A DNA stretch of 15,618 nucleotides. Origin: Baffinella frigidus. Lineage: Eukaryota; Cryptophyceae; Cryptomonadales; Baffinellaceae. A program made the translations under genes and the position numbers. The notes beneath the pieces are model-generated. The model was not told the origin of the DNA, searched no databases, and saw nothing but the letters and a program-made list of their open reading frames with translations. Positions 1 to 7,210 of the stretch are shown piece after piece. Each line of letters opens with the position of its first letter. Position 1 is the stretch's first letter. Location of the stretch: assembly GCA_026770585.1 (NCBI GenBank), contig MU647495.1, forward strand, positions 50,922 to 66,539, in the 5' to 3' direction.

Positions 1-3
1 GGT

Positions 4-63
<60 letters not shown>

Positions 64-320
64 GTTTGAGGGTTGAAGGTTGAGGGTTGAGGGTTGAGGG
101 TTTAGGGTGTAGGCGCGGATCAACAAACGAGCTAGCTCGCCCGGAGGTTACGGTGTAGTGTTAAGGGTTAAAGCTTGAGGGCGTAGGGTGTGGGGGGCAA
201 GGTGTAGGGTGCAGGGTGTATGGTGTAGGGTGTAGGGTGAAGGATTTTAGGGTTCATGTTTTGTGTATTGTGTTTTATGGTTGATGCTTCGTGGTTTGTG
301 GTTTAGGGTTTAGGCACGGA
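1..320. repeat. TTGAGGG / GTGTAGGG telomere-variant tract
   Basis: GGTTGAG heptamers run from 1 to about 110, followed by looser GTGTAGG and TTTAGGG units to about 320. They are degenerate relatives of TTTAGGG. No coding signal is seen from 1 to 430, where the next exportin exon should eventually follow on the minus strand. Confidence 0.85.
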
Positions 321-437
321 CCAGCACACATTTAGAGCAAGAAATCTAGGACTCAAGTGCAAATACAACATTTAGGGCGCGCCCAGTTTCCCTCAGGGCA
401 GAGCTAGAAGCCCGTGGATGTGATTTTCTGCGCACAC

Positions 438-979
438 CTGGGTGTCACCCATCTGCGAGAGTTCGCGCAAGGCCGGAAGGAGGTCCTTCCACTCCCTGAA
501 CCCTGGACCCTAACCCTCATCCCTGAACCCTGAACCCTCATTCCTCACCCCTGAACCCTGAACCCTGAACCCTGAACCCTGAATCCTGAACCCTTATCTC
601 TGAAGCCTCAACCCTCAAGCAAACCTTGGTAACACCTGAGTTTACTATAAAAACCTTTATCATTACTAGCATGATCCAACTGTGTAGTGATTTTCGTTGG
701 TAAGAACCTGGGTGTCACCCATCTGTGAGAGCTCGCGCAAGGCCGGGAGCAGGTCCTTCCACTCTGTGAACCCTGAACCCTGAACCATGTACCCTCATTC
801 CTGAACCCTGAACCCTGCACCCTCATCCCTGAACCCTGAACCCTGAACCATCACCCCTGAATCCTGAATCCTGAACCCTCATCTCTGAACCCTGAACCCT
901 AAAAGAGAACCTGCGTGTCACCCATCTGCGAGAGCTCGCGCAAGGCCGGGAGCAGGTCCGTCCACTCCTCGGGCCACTC
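438..979 (-). pseudogene. Three 3' echoes of exportin exon 5
   Basis: Partial copies at 911-979, 708-764 and 438-494 each encode EW(T/K)DLLPALRELSQMGDTQ followed by a GT. Telomere-like CCCTGAA tracts separate them from one another. The 911-979 copy has six differences from the live exon, all synonymous. They lack any exon 5' half or acceptor, so they are read as duplicated exon edges within the intron, not exons. Confidence 0.8.
495..905. repeat. CCCTGAA telomere-variant tracts
   Basis: Two CCCTGAA-rich tracts (495-610 and 765-900) lie between exon-5 echoes. Between the tracts, 611-700 is unrelated sequence that includes GTGTAGTGATTTTCGTTGG, also found in similar form at about 5658 and 12424. 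Confidence 0.8.
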
Positions 980-1022
980 TCCCCACCCTCCTACTTCCAG
1001 CTCTGCCTCACTCGCGTTGACC

Positions 1023-1133
1023 GACTATTCCCAAGTTGACATGCTGGGTGCGCGGTACAAATCTGACAACTTTTGGCGCGAAAAAGAGCCCGGGCTCCTC
1101 CAATTGGTGAGAACAAATAGACTTTCTGCGAGG
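1023..1133 (+). mobile_element. MITE-like element family A, copy 1
   Basis: Outer ends GACTATTC/...AATAGAC and inner arms AAGTTGAC/...CAACTTTT flank a GCCCGGGC core and a CCAATTGG palindrome. It is about 110 bp with no coding capacity. It separates exportin exon 5 from echo 911-979. Confidence 0.75.
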
Positions 1134-1146
1134 CAGTGCTGATAAC

Positions 1147-1239
1147 CTGTGTGTCTCCCATCTGGGAGAGCTCCCGCAAGGCCGGGAGGAGATCCGTCCA
1201 CTCCTCGGGCCACTCTCGCCGGGCGATCCCCACAACCAC
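1147..1239 (-). CDS. XPO5: Exportin-5-like exon 5
   Basis: This exon has 31 codons, VVVGIARREWPEEWTDLL then PALRELSQMGDTQ. The acceptor is TCGCAG|GTGGTT and the donor CAG|GTTATC. It matches human exportin-5 at VVEMIKREWPQHWPDML and LSKQGETQ without gaps. Of six related copies it is the only one that is full length, open and flanked by both splice signals. The next exon is not seen between it and position 1. Confidence 0.85.
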
Positions 1240-4200
1240 CTGCGATTTCATCCCGTCGAGTTTTGATTTATGTACTCGATACCATAGGGAATTGGGTCTT
1301 TTCCTGCATGAGTTAGGCTGATGGCTCCAATTCCATACGGGCGGACAGTATTTACATATGAGGAGGTCCTGCCACTCCTCGGACCACTCTCGCCCCGCGA
1401 TCCAAACCACCACATGCACAGGATTTCTTCCGGAATCTGAATTAAAATGAATCACACTTGGTGATATCTCAAGGGGTGGAATTCGCCATCTTGGCCTCAA
1501 CAAAGGTGCACCATAGCACCAAAACAAAACCCCTAAGATAGCAAAACGGTGATAAGTCCATCCACTCCGCGGGTCATTATCTCCGCGCAATCCCCACCAC
1601 CACCTGAAAGTCGCACGGGGAAGGGAGAGGGTTTAGGGGTTAGGGTGTCGGGTTTCGGTTTTCGGGTTTCAGGTTTCGGGTTTCGGGTTTCGGGTTTCGG
1701 GTTTCGGGTTTCGGGTTTCGGGTTTCGGTTTTCGGGTTTCAGGTTTCGGGTTTCGGGTTTCGGGTTTCGGGTTTCGGGTTTCGGGTTTCGGGTTTCGGTT
1801 TTCGGGTGTCGGTTGTCGAGTTTCGGGTTCCGGGTTTCGGGTTTCGGGTCTCGGGTTTCGGGTTTTGCACCTGGACAACCTTCTCCTTAACAAACCTCCG
1901 CCATAAGCGGCCGCGTAGGGTTTACGGGTTAGGACTTAGATTTCGAAGAAAGGAGTGAGGGTTTAGGGTTCAGGATTCAAGGTGTGCCGGCGAAAAGACC
2001 ACTCTTGCGATCGGCGCGGCAACGGTACTTGAAATTTAAATACCTTTCCCGTTAGGGGTTCGGGGTTCGCACCTGGACAACCTTCTCCTTAACAAACCGA
2101 GCCTCCCCCACCAGCGTCACATTCGCCATCGGGAACACCACCGGGTTTCCAGGTGTGGTATTGACATGTGGGGTTGTCAGGGTTTGTACGAGGCACGGGC
2201 GGGTATGGTCGGAATTTTCACCCTGACAACCCCACATGTAAATAGGGATCTGAAGAGGTAGGGGTTCGGGGTTCGCACCTGGACGAACTTCCAGCGCAAA
2301 CAACACCGGGGTTGGTCACGTACCCCGTTTCCGGGTTCGGTCACGTGCCAATTTCAGTAAGGTACGTGACCGAACCCGCCCGTGTCTGGTGCACACCCTG
2401 CCAACCCCACATGTAAATAGGGATCTGAAGAGGTAGGGGTTCGGGTTTCGCACCTGCACGACTTCCTCCTTAACAAACCGCGCCTCCCCCATAAGCGGCC
2501 GCATCCCTTTCGCCAGCGCAAACACCGCCGGGGTTCCGGGTGTGGTCACGTACCTCGCGGAATCTCCGCGAGGCACGTGACCACACCCGCCCGTGCCCCG
2601 TACAAACCCGTACAACCCCACTTGTAAATAGGGTGCTTGAGCGTCCTGAAGTGGGGTTGTGCTAACACCACAAGCTTTCACGCGTGAGACCCTTAAGGTC
2701 TTCACGCGTGGGCACCTTACTTGAGCCATTGATGGTTAAAAGGGGGTTTTGAAATTTTAAAACAATCACTACCTCCACTTTACTACACGTTTGACAATCA
2801 ACGGCTCCAGTAAGTCCTCACGCGTGAGCACCTTAAGGGTCTCACGCGTGAAAGCTTTTTGCTTGAGTGCACCTGGACGACTTTCTCCTTGACGAAGCGC
2901 GCCTCCGCCATGAGCGGCCGCGTTCCGTTCGCCAGGGCAAACAGCGCCTCCTGAAGAAACGACGGTTTACTGGCTCTGTTCCACTTGATTTCGTCTCATC
3001 ATTAAAAACATTTAGCCGGTATGATTAGTTTTAAAGGAGGATCTCCAGTACAAATTAACTGTCCATCTACGGCTAAATGTTTTTAATGATGAGACGAAAC
3101 CGTTCGCCAGGGCAAACAGCGCCTCCTGAAGTAACGACACACGAGTCTCAGGTGGAAACACGTTCGATGTAAATCATCGTTTTGCTGTCTTAGGGGTGGG
3201 GTTTGTGCTATGGTGACGCTATGTCGAGGCCAAGGTAGCAAACTCCACACTTAAGATAGCACGAAACGTCCCGTTCGCCAGGGCAAACAGCGCCTCCTGC
3301 AATAACGACGGTTTAGGGTTTCCCCCCGAATTTCACCACCTACGAGAGAGAAAGCGACTGTAGCGAATACGGTACCACGTGTGAGTTCCCCGTTTGAGAG
3401 GCCGTGGCCCGTCCGCTAGCACAAAGAGCGCCTCCTGCCGTACGGCAGTGAATGTGAGAGCGACGTTTGTTAGTGTCCATACGGCTTCGGGGTTCGCTTC
3501 TGCACGACCTACGGCAGGGGGCGTTGTTGCTCAGGGCGCCGCAGCGCCTCCTGCCGTAACGACGGTTTAGGGTTTAAGGAAACTCTAAACCATTTTGGGG
3601 GGCTCATAGTCTGCTGACTCGCAAGCCTTTCAGATTTTCGAAAACTTGAAAACGGTTCGAAAAGTTTCTCAGTTGGTCAGCGTGCGCCGCCCTGGCTTAG
3701 TCGGTAGAGGGCTGAGAGAGGGGCAGCTGACCTGCCGCAACGACGCTCATTATCTATAAAACGCCCAGCAGGTCGCCATCCCTTCTTATTTATTGTCGAA
3801 ATGGGCTCCGCGCGGAAAAAATCGAGATCAGGTCAGGCACGGATCCAACATTTTCCCGATTTTTTTGCCTTTTTGTGTCATCTTGTGGGTGGGGGGTGCT
3901 GTTTTGGGATAAAACCCATGCCTAAAATAGCATAAAGGTTCATTTTTTGGAAAATCCGACCGAATGCTGACCTGACCTCGATTCCGCGCGAAGCCCTTTT
4001 CGAGAATATCAGTTGGTAGCGGGCTGGGCAGCTTAGTTGGTAGAGGGCAGCTGACCTGGCGTAGGGATGCCTTCGCCGTGGGGGGGAGCGCTTCCCATCG
4101 CTGCTCCACCTGCGACGGGTTTAGGGTTTAGGGTTTAGGGTTTAGGTTTTAGAGATTTCAGGGGTTAGGTTTAGGTTTAGGAGGTTTAGGTTTTAGAGGT

Positions 4201-6616
4201 TTAGGTTTAGGTTTAGGTTCAGGTTTTGGAGCGGATTGTGGAGGAGGGGGGGGGGCAGGTGCGCCCTTCCAGGAGCTGGAAGACACAGTGACGGACGGGA
4301 TCCGGGAGGGAAGGGGCGAGGACCAGTCTCGTCCATAAAAGCAACAGCATTCTGGAAATCCAGAACCATTCTGGAATCTGCTTTTCTGGAATCGTTCTGG
4401 AATCATCATAATGATGAGCCCGGAAGTTGATTTCTCAAGGAACGCACTGTTACCGCATACGCATGTTTTGTTCCACGCGTGTGGAATGAAAGGAACGGGG
4501 TGGGACCAGGTGCGCCCGGAGCTGGAAGGCGAAGTGCCGGACGGGATCCGGGAGAGAGGGGTCGAGACCAGTCTCGTCCATAAAAGAAACACGATTCCAG
4601 GGACGAGACACCGGTCTCGTCCATCGAAGGGGTTGTATAGAAGGACATGATTCCATAGAAAGACAGGATTCCAGGGACAAGACAACAGTCTCGTCCATAA
4701 AAGGGACCGGGTCCGAGGGAGGACCAGGTGCGCCCGGAGCTGGAAGGCAAAGTGACGGACGGGATCCGGGAGGGAGGGGTCGAGGAGGCGCTGCGAGATC
4801 AGGAAGCAGCCCTCGTCGTCCCGTTTCGCAATCTCGCACACCTGATGTTTTGTAAAGCATTCATCAGAAAGCGGGTTGTGGTTCAGGATTTGGGGTGCAT
4901 GGTTTATTCGAATTGACGGTTTGCGCTAGGCGTCGCCCGGAAACCGGCGACGCCCTGGTACAAACCCACAGAAAGTCGCGGTCGTTTGAGGAGCGCTAGC
5001 TCTGCGTAAAAGTGGGCTCGGGGAGGGAGGGGTCGATGCGGGGTTGAGGAGATCAGGAAGCAGCCCTCGTCGTCCCGTTTCGCCATCTCACACGTCTGAA
5101 TTTCGAAAGGGGTGTAAAGCATTCAGTGGAAAGCTTCATTGGAACGCGTTCATCGGAAAGCGTAGCCCGGATAACTATTATTACCCGGATAACTATAACT
5201 ATTATTACCCGAATAACCATGACTATTATTACCCGAATAACTATTATATCCCGCAGCGAGATCAGGAAGCAGCCCTCGTCGTCCCGTTTCGCCATCTCGC
5301 AAACCTGAATTCATCGTTGGTGTAAAGCATTCATCGGAAAGCGCAGCCCGAAAACCTGTTCGCATCGTCGGTGTAAAGCGTTTATTGCGAGCCTCGCTCC
5401 AAGCAAGGCCCCACCACGCCAGGGGGGTCGAAACATTCACTTTTGACATCTTTCAAGGGAAACCCCTTGAATTCTTAAGTCAACCACGTCAGATCTGGCG
5501 TGGATAAGGCGTCATTTCCCCTCGATCATTCTGGCGTGGCACGGTCAAGTATTCAATCTCCGAATCCGGATGAATGGCTCCAACTCCCGGTGGGGAACCA
5601 CACGAGAATGCTAGAGGGTCCTATTTAAAACCGACGTGCTTCAAAAAATGGGCATTTGTGTAGTAACTTTCGTTGATTGGTCACGTACCTAGCCATATAT
5701 TGGCCAGGCGCGAGGTTGGAACACCCCATCCTGGTACAAATATTTACAACCCCACATGTAAATAGGATCCTCCAGCATTCTCGAGTGGAACTCGAAGGGT
5801 CAGCTCCAATTCATTTTTTTGAAAACCCCTGTGCCCTATCGGCGTGCGCGGTCAGCGCATACGCCTGTTCCTTCGCCCACGCTCTCTATCTCTGCCCGAA
5901 TAAATCTGGGCTCGCCACGCTCTCTATCTCTGCCTGAATAAATCTGGGCTCGCCATAAAAGCGTTTCAGTTGCCCAGTTGAACTGGAGTCTCTGCTCTAA
6001 ATGTGTTGTATGGCGAGCCCGGTTTTACTCAAAGCTAGACACCATGTGATGCAGACCATAGCGGTGATCAGAAATGCTATAAATAAACCACATGGCTGGT
6101 GCAGACCTGATGTAAATAAACCAGGCTGATAGAAATAAACCATATGGCTGATAAAAAAAACTGACATAAACCGTACGGCGCACCTCGTACGCCTCCCTAC
6201 TCTAGGTCTGGCCAGCGAGCGGGTCGTGCATCGTTCGCAAGTTGACATGCTGGGTGTGCGGTTCCAATCCGTCAACTTTCGGGTGAAAAAGAGCCCGGTC
6301 TCACCAAATTGGTGGGCTCAAACAGACCGAGACGGAGCTTCCATCAAGCATGTGGCTCACGTCGTAGGCCTCCCTCCGCCTACACCCTACACACTACACA
6401 CTGCACACTACACACTGTACACCACACCCTACACCCTACAGCCTACACCCTACACCCTACACCCTGCACCCTACACCCTACACCCTACAACCTACACCCT
6501 ACACCCTACACCCTACACCCTACACAAGACATCCTCACCTCGTACGCCTCCCTCCGCTGGGCCTGGCCAGCGTGCGGGTCGTGCATCGTCGCCACCGCCC
6601 GGATCGTCCGCTCAAC
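1147..6616 (-). CDS. XPO5: Exportin-5-like gene, N-terminal part (5 exons, partial)
   Basis: Exportin-5 is a RanGTP-dependent karyopherin that carries pre-miRNAs and other structured RNAs out of the nucleus. Five minus-strand exons (6616-6539, 4841-4725, 4109-4056, 2950-2873, 1239-1147) join at phase-0 GT-AG introns into an open frame of 140 codons. As I recall the human protein, they align to residues of about 10-150 without a gap. Landmarks in order are HDP...REAYEVCE, RHFAFQLRAHL, VEQRW, ALANGT, ARREWPEEW and LSQMGDTQ. This covers the importin-beta N-terminal repeat region and the start of the Xpo1-like domain (REWPxxWxDLL). The initiator exon is not resolved and the C-terminal bulk lies left of the window. 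Introns are 615 to about 1,700 bp and full of exon echoes and MITE-like elements. The family call is confident; the exact donor sites are inferred. Confidence 0.85.
1361..1603 (-). pseudogene. Two 5' echoes of exportin exon 5
   Basis: Copies at 1361-1413 (VVVWIAGREWSEEWQDLL) and 1557-1603 (VVVGIARR then two stops) carry only the front of the exon and lie upstream of the live copy. The second keeps a TTTCAG acceptor. A reverse-oriented element fragment (1503-1542) lies between them. Confidence 0.75.
1640..1866. repeat. GGGTTTC heptamer array
   Basis: About 230 bp of GGGTTTC/GGGTTTCA tandem heptamers. The open frames through it (GFRVSGF repeats) are products of the repeat, not genes. Exon-4 echo 1871-1914 follows directly. 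Confidence 0.9.
1871..2531 (-). pseudogene. Four echoes of exportin exon 4, downstream of the live copy
   Basis: Copies are at 2454-2531 (full length, open, no acceptor), 2279-2308 (short), 2073-2144 (open, net two codons lost) and 1871-1914 (short). All end in GTCCAG or GTGCAG followed by GTGCGAA, so part of the intron was copied with them. Most differences in the longest copy are at third positions. Confidence 0.75.
2134..2640. repeat. Cluster of hairpin elements sharing CCCCACATGTAAATAGG
   Basis: Three hairpins occur between exon-4 echoes: 2164-2183/2220-2239 (perfect 20 bp), about 2334-2350/2361-2378, and about 2539-2589 (24-bp arms, one mismatch). Each is followed by CCCCAC(A/T)TGTAAATAGG. 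The motif GGTCACGTACC recurs in the last two and at about 5680, where the same CATGTAAATAGG end appears. Confidence 0.75.
2672..2857. mobile_element. Inverted-repeat element with 28-bp perfect ends
   Basis: AAGCTTTCACGCGTGAGACC (extended to 28 bp, 2672-2699) repeats inverted at 2830-2857. Further CACGCGTG arms lie inside. It sits 15 bp inside the intron after exportin exon 4. Confidence 0.8.
2873..2950 (-). CDS. XPO5: Exportin-5-like exon 4
   Basis: This exon has 26 codons, EALFALANGTRPLMAEARF then VKEKVVQ. The acceptor is TTTCTTCAG|GAG and the donor CAG|GTGCAC. ALANGT aligns with LIANGT of human exportin-5. Its acceptor tract appears to be decayed coding sequence: upstream in frame one reads K-P-S-F-L-Q, matching K-A-S-L-R-Q at the end of the previous exon. 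Other copies at 2454-2531 and 2073-2144 lack a usable acceptor, so this copy is taken as live. Confidence 0.82.
2989..3099. mobile_element. Inverted-repeat element with 30-bp perfect ends
   Basis: TTTCGTCTCATCATTAAAAA (30 bp in all, 2989-3018) repeats inverted at 3070-3099, total 111 bp. It is bracketed by exportin exon 4 with its coding-derived acceptor and by junction echo 3101-3136. Confidence 0.9.
3101..3566 (-). pseudogene. Four echoes spanning the exon 3/exon 4 junction without an intron
   Basis: Copies at 3267-3314 (KPSLLQEALFALANGT), 3101-3136 (SLLQEALFALANG), about 3396-3443 (VRQEALFVLADGPRPL) and 3541-3566 (SLRQEAL) read through the point where KASLRQ of exon 3 meets EALF of exon 4 in the spliced message. 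An inverted-repeat element (3184-3260) or unassigned sequence separates them from each other, and element 2989-3099 separates them from the live exon. Confidence 0.75.
3184..3260. mobile_element. MITE-like family B (GCTRTCTTARGGGTGG), copy in exportin intron
   Basis: Inverted ends GCTGTCTTAGGGGTGG and CCACACTTAAGATAGC. It lies between junction-spanning echoes 3101-3136 and 3267-3314. A reverse partial copy is at 1503-1542. Confidence 0.7.
3732..3746 (-). pseudogene. 3' echo of exportin exon 3
   Basis: Fifteen bases encode ASLRQ with five changes from the live exon, all synonymous, followed by the same intron start GTCAGCTGCCC. This and the live edge at 4056 flank the inverted-repeat element 3797-4007. 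Confidence 0.55.
3797..4007. mobile_element. Inverted-repeat element next to exportin exon 3
   Basis: The ends TCGAAATGGGCTCCGCGCGG and CCGCGCGAAGCCCTTTTCGA are inverted repeats, continued inward by GATCAGGTCAG / CTGACCTGACC. Direct repeats of exon/intron-edge sequence (about 3671-3746 and 4012-4070) flank it. Confidence 0.75.
4056..4109 (-). CDS. XPO5: Exportin-5-like exon 3 (54 nt)
   Basis: This 18-codon exon runs from VEQRWEALPP to KASLRQ. The acceptor is TCGCAG|GTGGAG and the donor CCAG|GTCAGC. The human counterpart segment between EHV and MELIANGT is also 18 residues and begins VKFRW, so length and motif both fit. It is bordered by TTTAGGG repeats upstream and by an inverted-repeat element (3797-4007) downstream. 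Confidence 0.82.
4114..4232. repeat. TTTAGGG tract upstream of exportin exon 3
   Basis: Exact GGGTTTA units decay into GGTTTAGGTTTA. The tract ends two to five bases from the exon 3 acceptor, so on the minus strand CCCTAAA forms the intron's 3' end. Confidence 0.9.
4258..4566 (-). pseudogene. 3' echoes of exportin exon 2
   Basis: The 4507-4566 copy differs from the live exon end (4725-4784) by three synonymous changes and keeps CACCTG|GTCC. The 4258-4313 copy is broken by a small duplication and insertion. A CCAGTCTCGTCCATAAAAG motif recurs beside each copy (4322, 4569, 4686). Confidence 0.75.
4725..4841 (-). CDS. XPO5: Exportin-5-like exon 2
   Basis: This exon has 39 codons, from VCEIAKRDDEG through CFLIS to RHFAFQLRAHL. 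The acceptor is CATCAG|GTGTGC; the donor CTG|GTCCTC is weak but GT-type and repeated in its echo. RHFAFQLRAHL corresponds to RHFGLQILEHV in human exportin-5, the best anchor for the family call. The first 16 residues recur upstream as two echoes and the last 20 recur downstream as one clean and one broken echo. Confidence 0.85.
5048..5304 (-). pseudogene. Two 5' echoes of exportin exon 2
   Basis: Copies at 5254-5304 and 5048-5095 encode CEMAKRDDEGCFLIS, with Met where the live exon has Ile. Each is preceded on its strand by a TTCAG acceptor and a copied intron end (GAATGCTTTACA motif at about 4853, 5115 and 5325). A TAACTATTATTACCCG minisatellite separates them. Confidence 0.75.
5163..5253. 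repeat. TAACTATTATTACCCGRA minisatellite
   Basis: Four to five imperfect copies of an AT-rich unit of about 18 bp lie between two exon-2 echoes. Confidence 0.85.
5414..5539. mobile_element. MITE-like family C (CCACGCCAG ends), copy 1
   Basis: CCACGCCAG... and ...TCTGGCGTGG form inverted ends. The inside carries CATTCACTTTTGACATC and CTTAAGTCAAC, shared with 13394-13519. Confidence 0.75.
5881..5955. repeat. 38-bp tandem duplication
   Basis: Two near-identical units begin GCTCTCTATCTCTGCC and end GGGCTCGCC. An inverted copy of the unit end (ATGGCGAGCCC) is at 6010-6020. The stretch 5540-6180 otherwise holds only repeat fragments such as TAAATAAACCA. Confidence 0.8.
6234..6328 (+). mobile_element. 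MITE-like family A, copy 2
   Basis: It has the same arms (AAGTTGACATGCTGGG, GTCAACTTT) and the CCAAATTGG motif. It lies between the two 3' echoes of exportin exon 1. Confidence 0.75.
6383..6530. repeat. CCCTACA tract
   Basis: Tandem CCCTACA heptamers, a telomere variant, lie between a 3' echo (6361-6383) and the live exportin exon 1. Confidence 0.9.
6539..6616 (-). CDS. XPO5: Exportin-5-like exon 1 of those seen
   Basis: This exon has 26 codons, from VERTIRAVATM to QRREAYE. The acceptor is TTCCAG|GTTGAG and the donor GAG|GTGAGG, the best-looking donor in the window. MHDP and REAYE match the human MMDP and LEALK region with the same spacing up to the Cys-Glu of the next exon. It lies between a CCCTACA telomere-like tract (downstream on its strand) and a TTTAGGG-like stretch. 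Partial copies flank it on both sides. It joins 4841-4725 in phase 0. Confidence 0.82.
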
Positions 6617-6702
6617 CTGGAATGTAGGGTTAAGGGTTTGGGGTGTAGGGCCTAGGGTTTAGGGTTTAGGGTTTTCGCTACCGCCCGGATCGTCAGCTCA
6701 AC

Positions 6703-6726
6703 CTGCTCCACCAGGCGGGATGAGTG
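6703..6726 (-). other. Possible fossil of the upstream exportin exon (HSSRLVEQ)
   Basis: Directly in front of, and in frame with, an exon-1 echo (6677-6702), the minus strand encodes HSSRLVEQ after a possible acceptor GGGGCAG. Human exportin-5 has eight residues between the initiator Met and the matching point. This may therefore preserve the sequence of the missing 5' exon in a fused, intronless form. There is no in-frame ATG: a hairpin (6731-6766) follows and then a stop. Confidence 0.3.
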
Positions 6727-6787
6727 CTGCCCCCGCACGCGGGCATCGTTTTGATCCGCGTGCGGGCAAGTCCCTTGCTACCCACAC

Positions 6788-6920
6788 AGCGGACTGCGAA
6801 GGGTTTTTTTGGACAACCCCTACGCGATAAGACTTCGGACCCTAAGGTAGGCAACCCGTAGGGACATAGGGGGATTCCTACGGATAAGGCAACGGAAACT
6901 CGGGCTCTCAGCGCCCGGAA
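6788..6920. repeat. 130-bp dispersed repeat, copy 1
   Basis: CACACAGCGGACTGCGAAGGG to CCTACGGATAAGGCAACGG. It matches 7978-8100 closely, and a hairpin (CCCGCACGCGG, 6731-6766) stands beside it. Confidence 0.75.
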
Positions 6921-7043
6921 ATCCCGTCGTAGCCCTCTGTGTGGATGGATAGGGCTTTCAGGAATAGGGCTGTCCTATTACATTTCCAGCGTGTGGTTCG
7001 TGCATCGCTGCTACCGCCCGGATCGTCCGCTCAACCTGAAATG

Positions 7044-7210
7044 TAGGGTTTAGGGTTTAGGGTTTAGGGTTTGGGGGGTGGGGGTTGGGGGTTGGGGTTT
7101 GGGGTTTGGGGTTTGGGGTTTGGGGTTTGGGGTTTAGGTTTTAGCGTTTATGGTTGAGGGTTGAGGGTTTGATGTTCAGGGTTTACGGTTTAGGTTTTAG
7201 GGTTTAGGTA
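7044..7210. repeat. TTTAGGG / TTTGGGG tract
   Basis: Four exact TTTAGGG units grade into GGTTTGG, then mixed variants to 7210. It marks the outer limit of exportin echoes and the start of the intergenic stretch. Confidence 0.9.

Larger units (their letters stand above)
6184..7035 (-). pseudogene. Echoes of exportin exon 1, both sides
   Basis: The 3' echoes are at 6184-6233 (with a stop) and 6361-6383, downstream of the live exon. The 5' echoes are at 6677-6702 and 6986-7035, upstream. A family-A element (6234-6328) lies between the two 3' echoes. A (CCCTACA)n tract lies between 6383 and the live exon. Confidence 0.75.

Noticed and set aside
1-110. True chromosome end
   Set aside because: The heptamer is a variant (GGTTGAG), the tract is short, and the exportin gene must continue to the left.
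1549-1893. Open frames rich in GFRVSGF or NPKPETR
   Set aside because: Products of the GGGTTTC heptamer array; no other coding evidence.
2454-2531. Full-length copy of exportin exon 4 as an additional or mutually exclusive exon
   Set aside because: No AG acceptor at its front. Kept as an echo, though transcripts could overturn this.
438-3566. CRISPR-like array from regularly recurring short repeats
   Set aside because: Spacing and repeat lengths are irregular and the repeats are coding exon edges in a spliced eukaryotic gene.
3671-4058. tRNA A-box-like strings (GCTTAGTTGGTAGAGGGC, CTTAGTCGGTAGAGG) suggesting a tRNA or SINE
   Set aside because: No TTCGA B-box at the right distance and no acceptor stem. 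The two strings are the duplicated flanks of an inverted-repeat element.
6226-6662. Open frames rich in YTLHPTP
   Set aside because: Translation of the CCCTACA tract joined to a MITE and exon 1 antisense.
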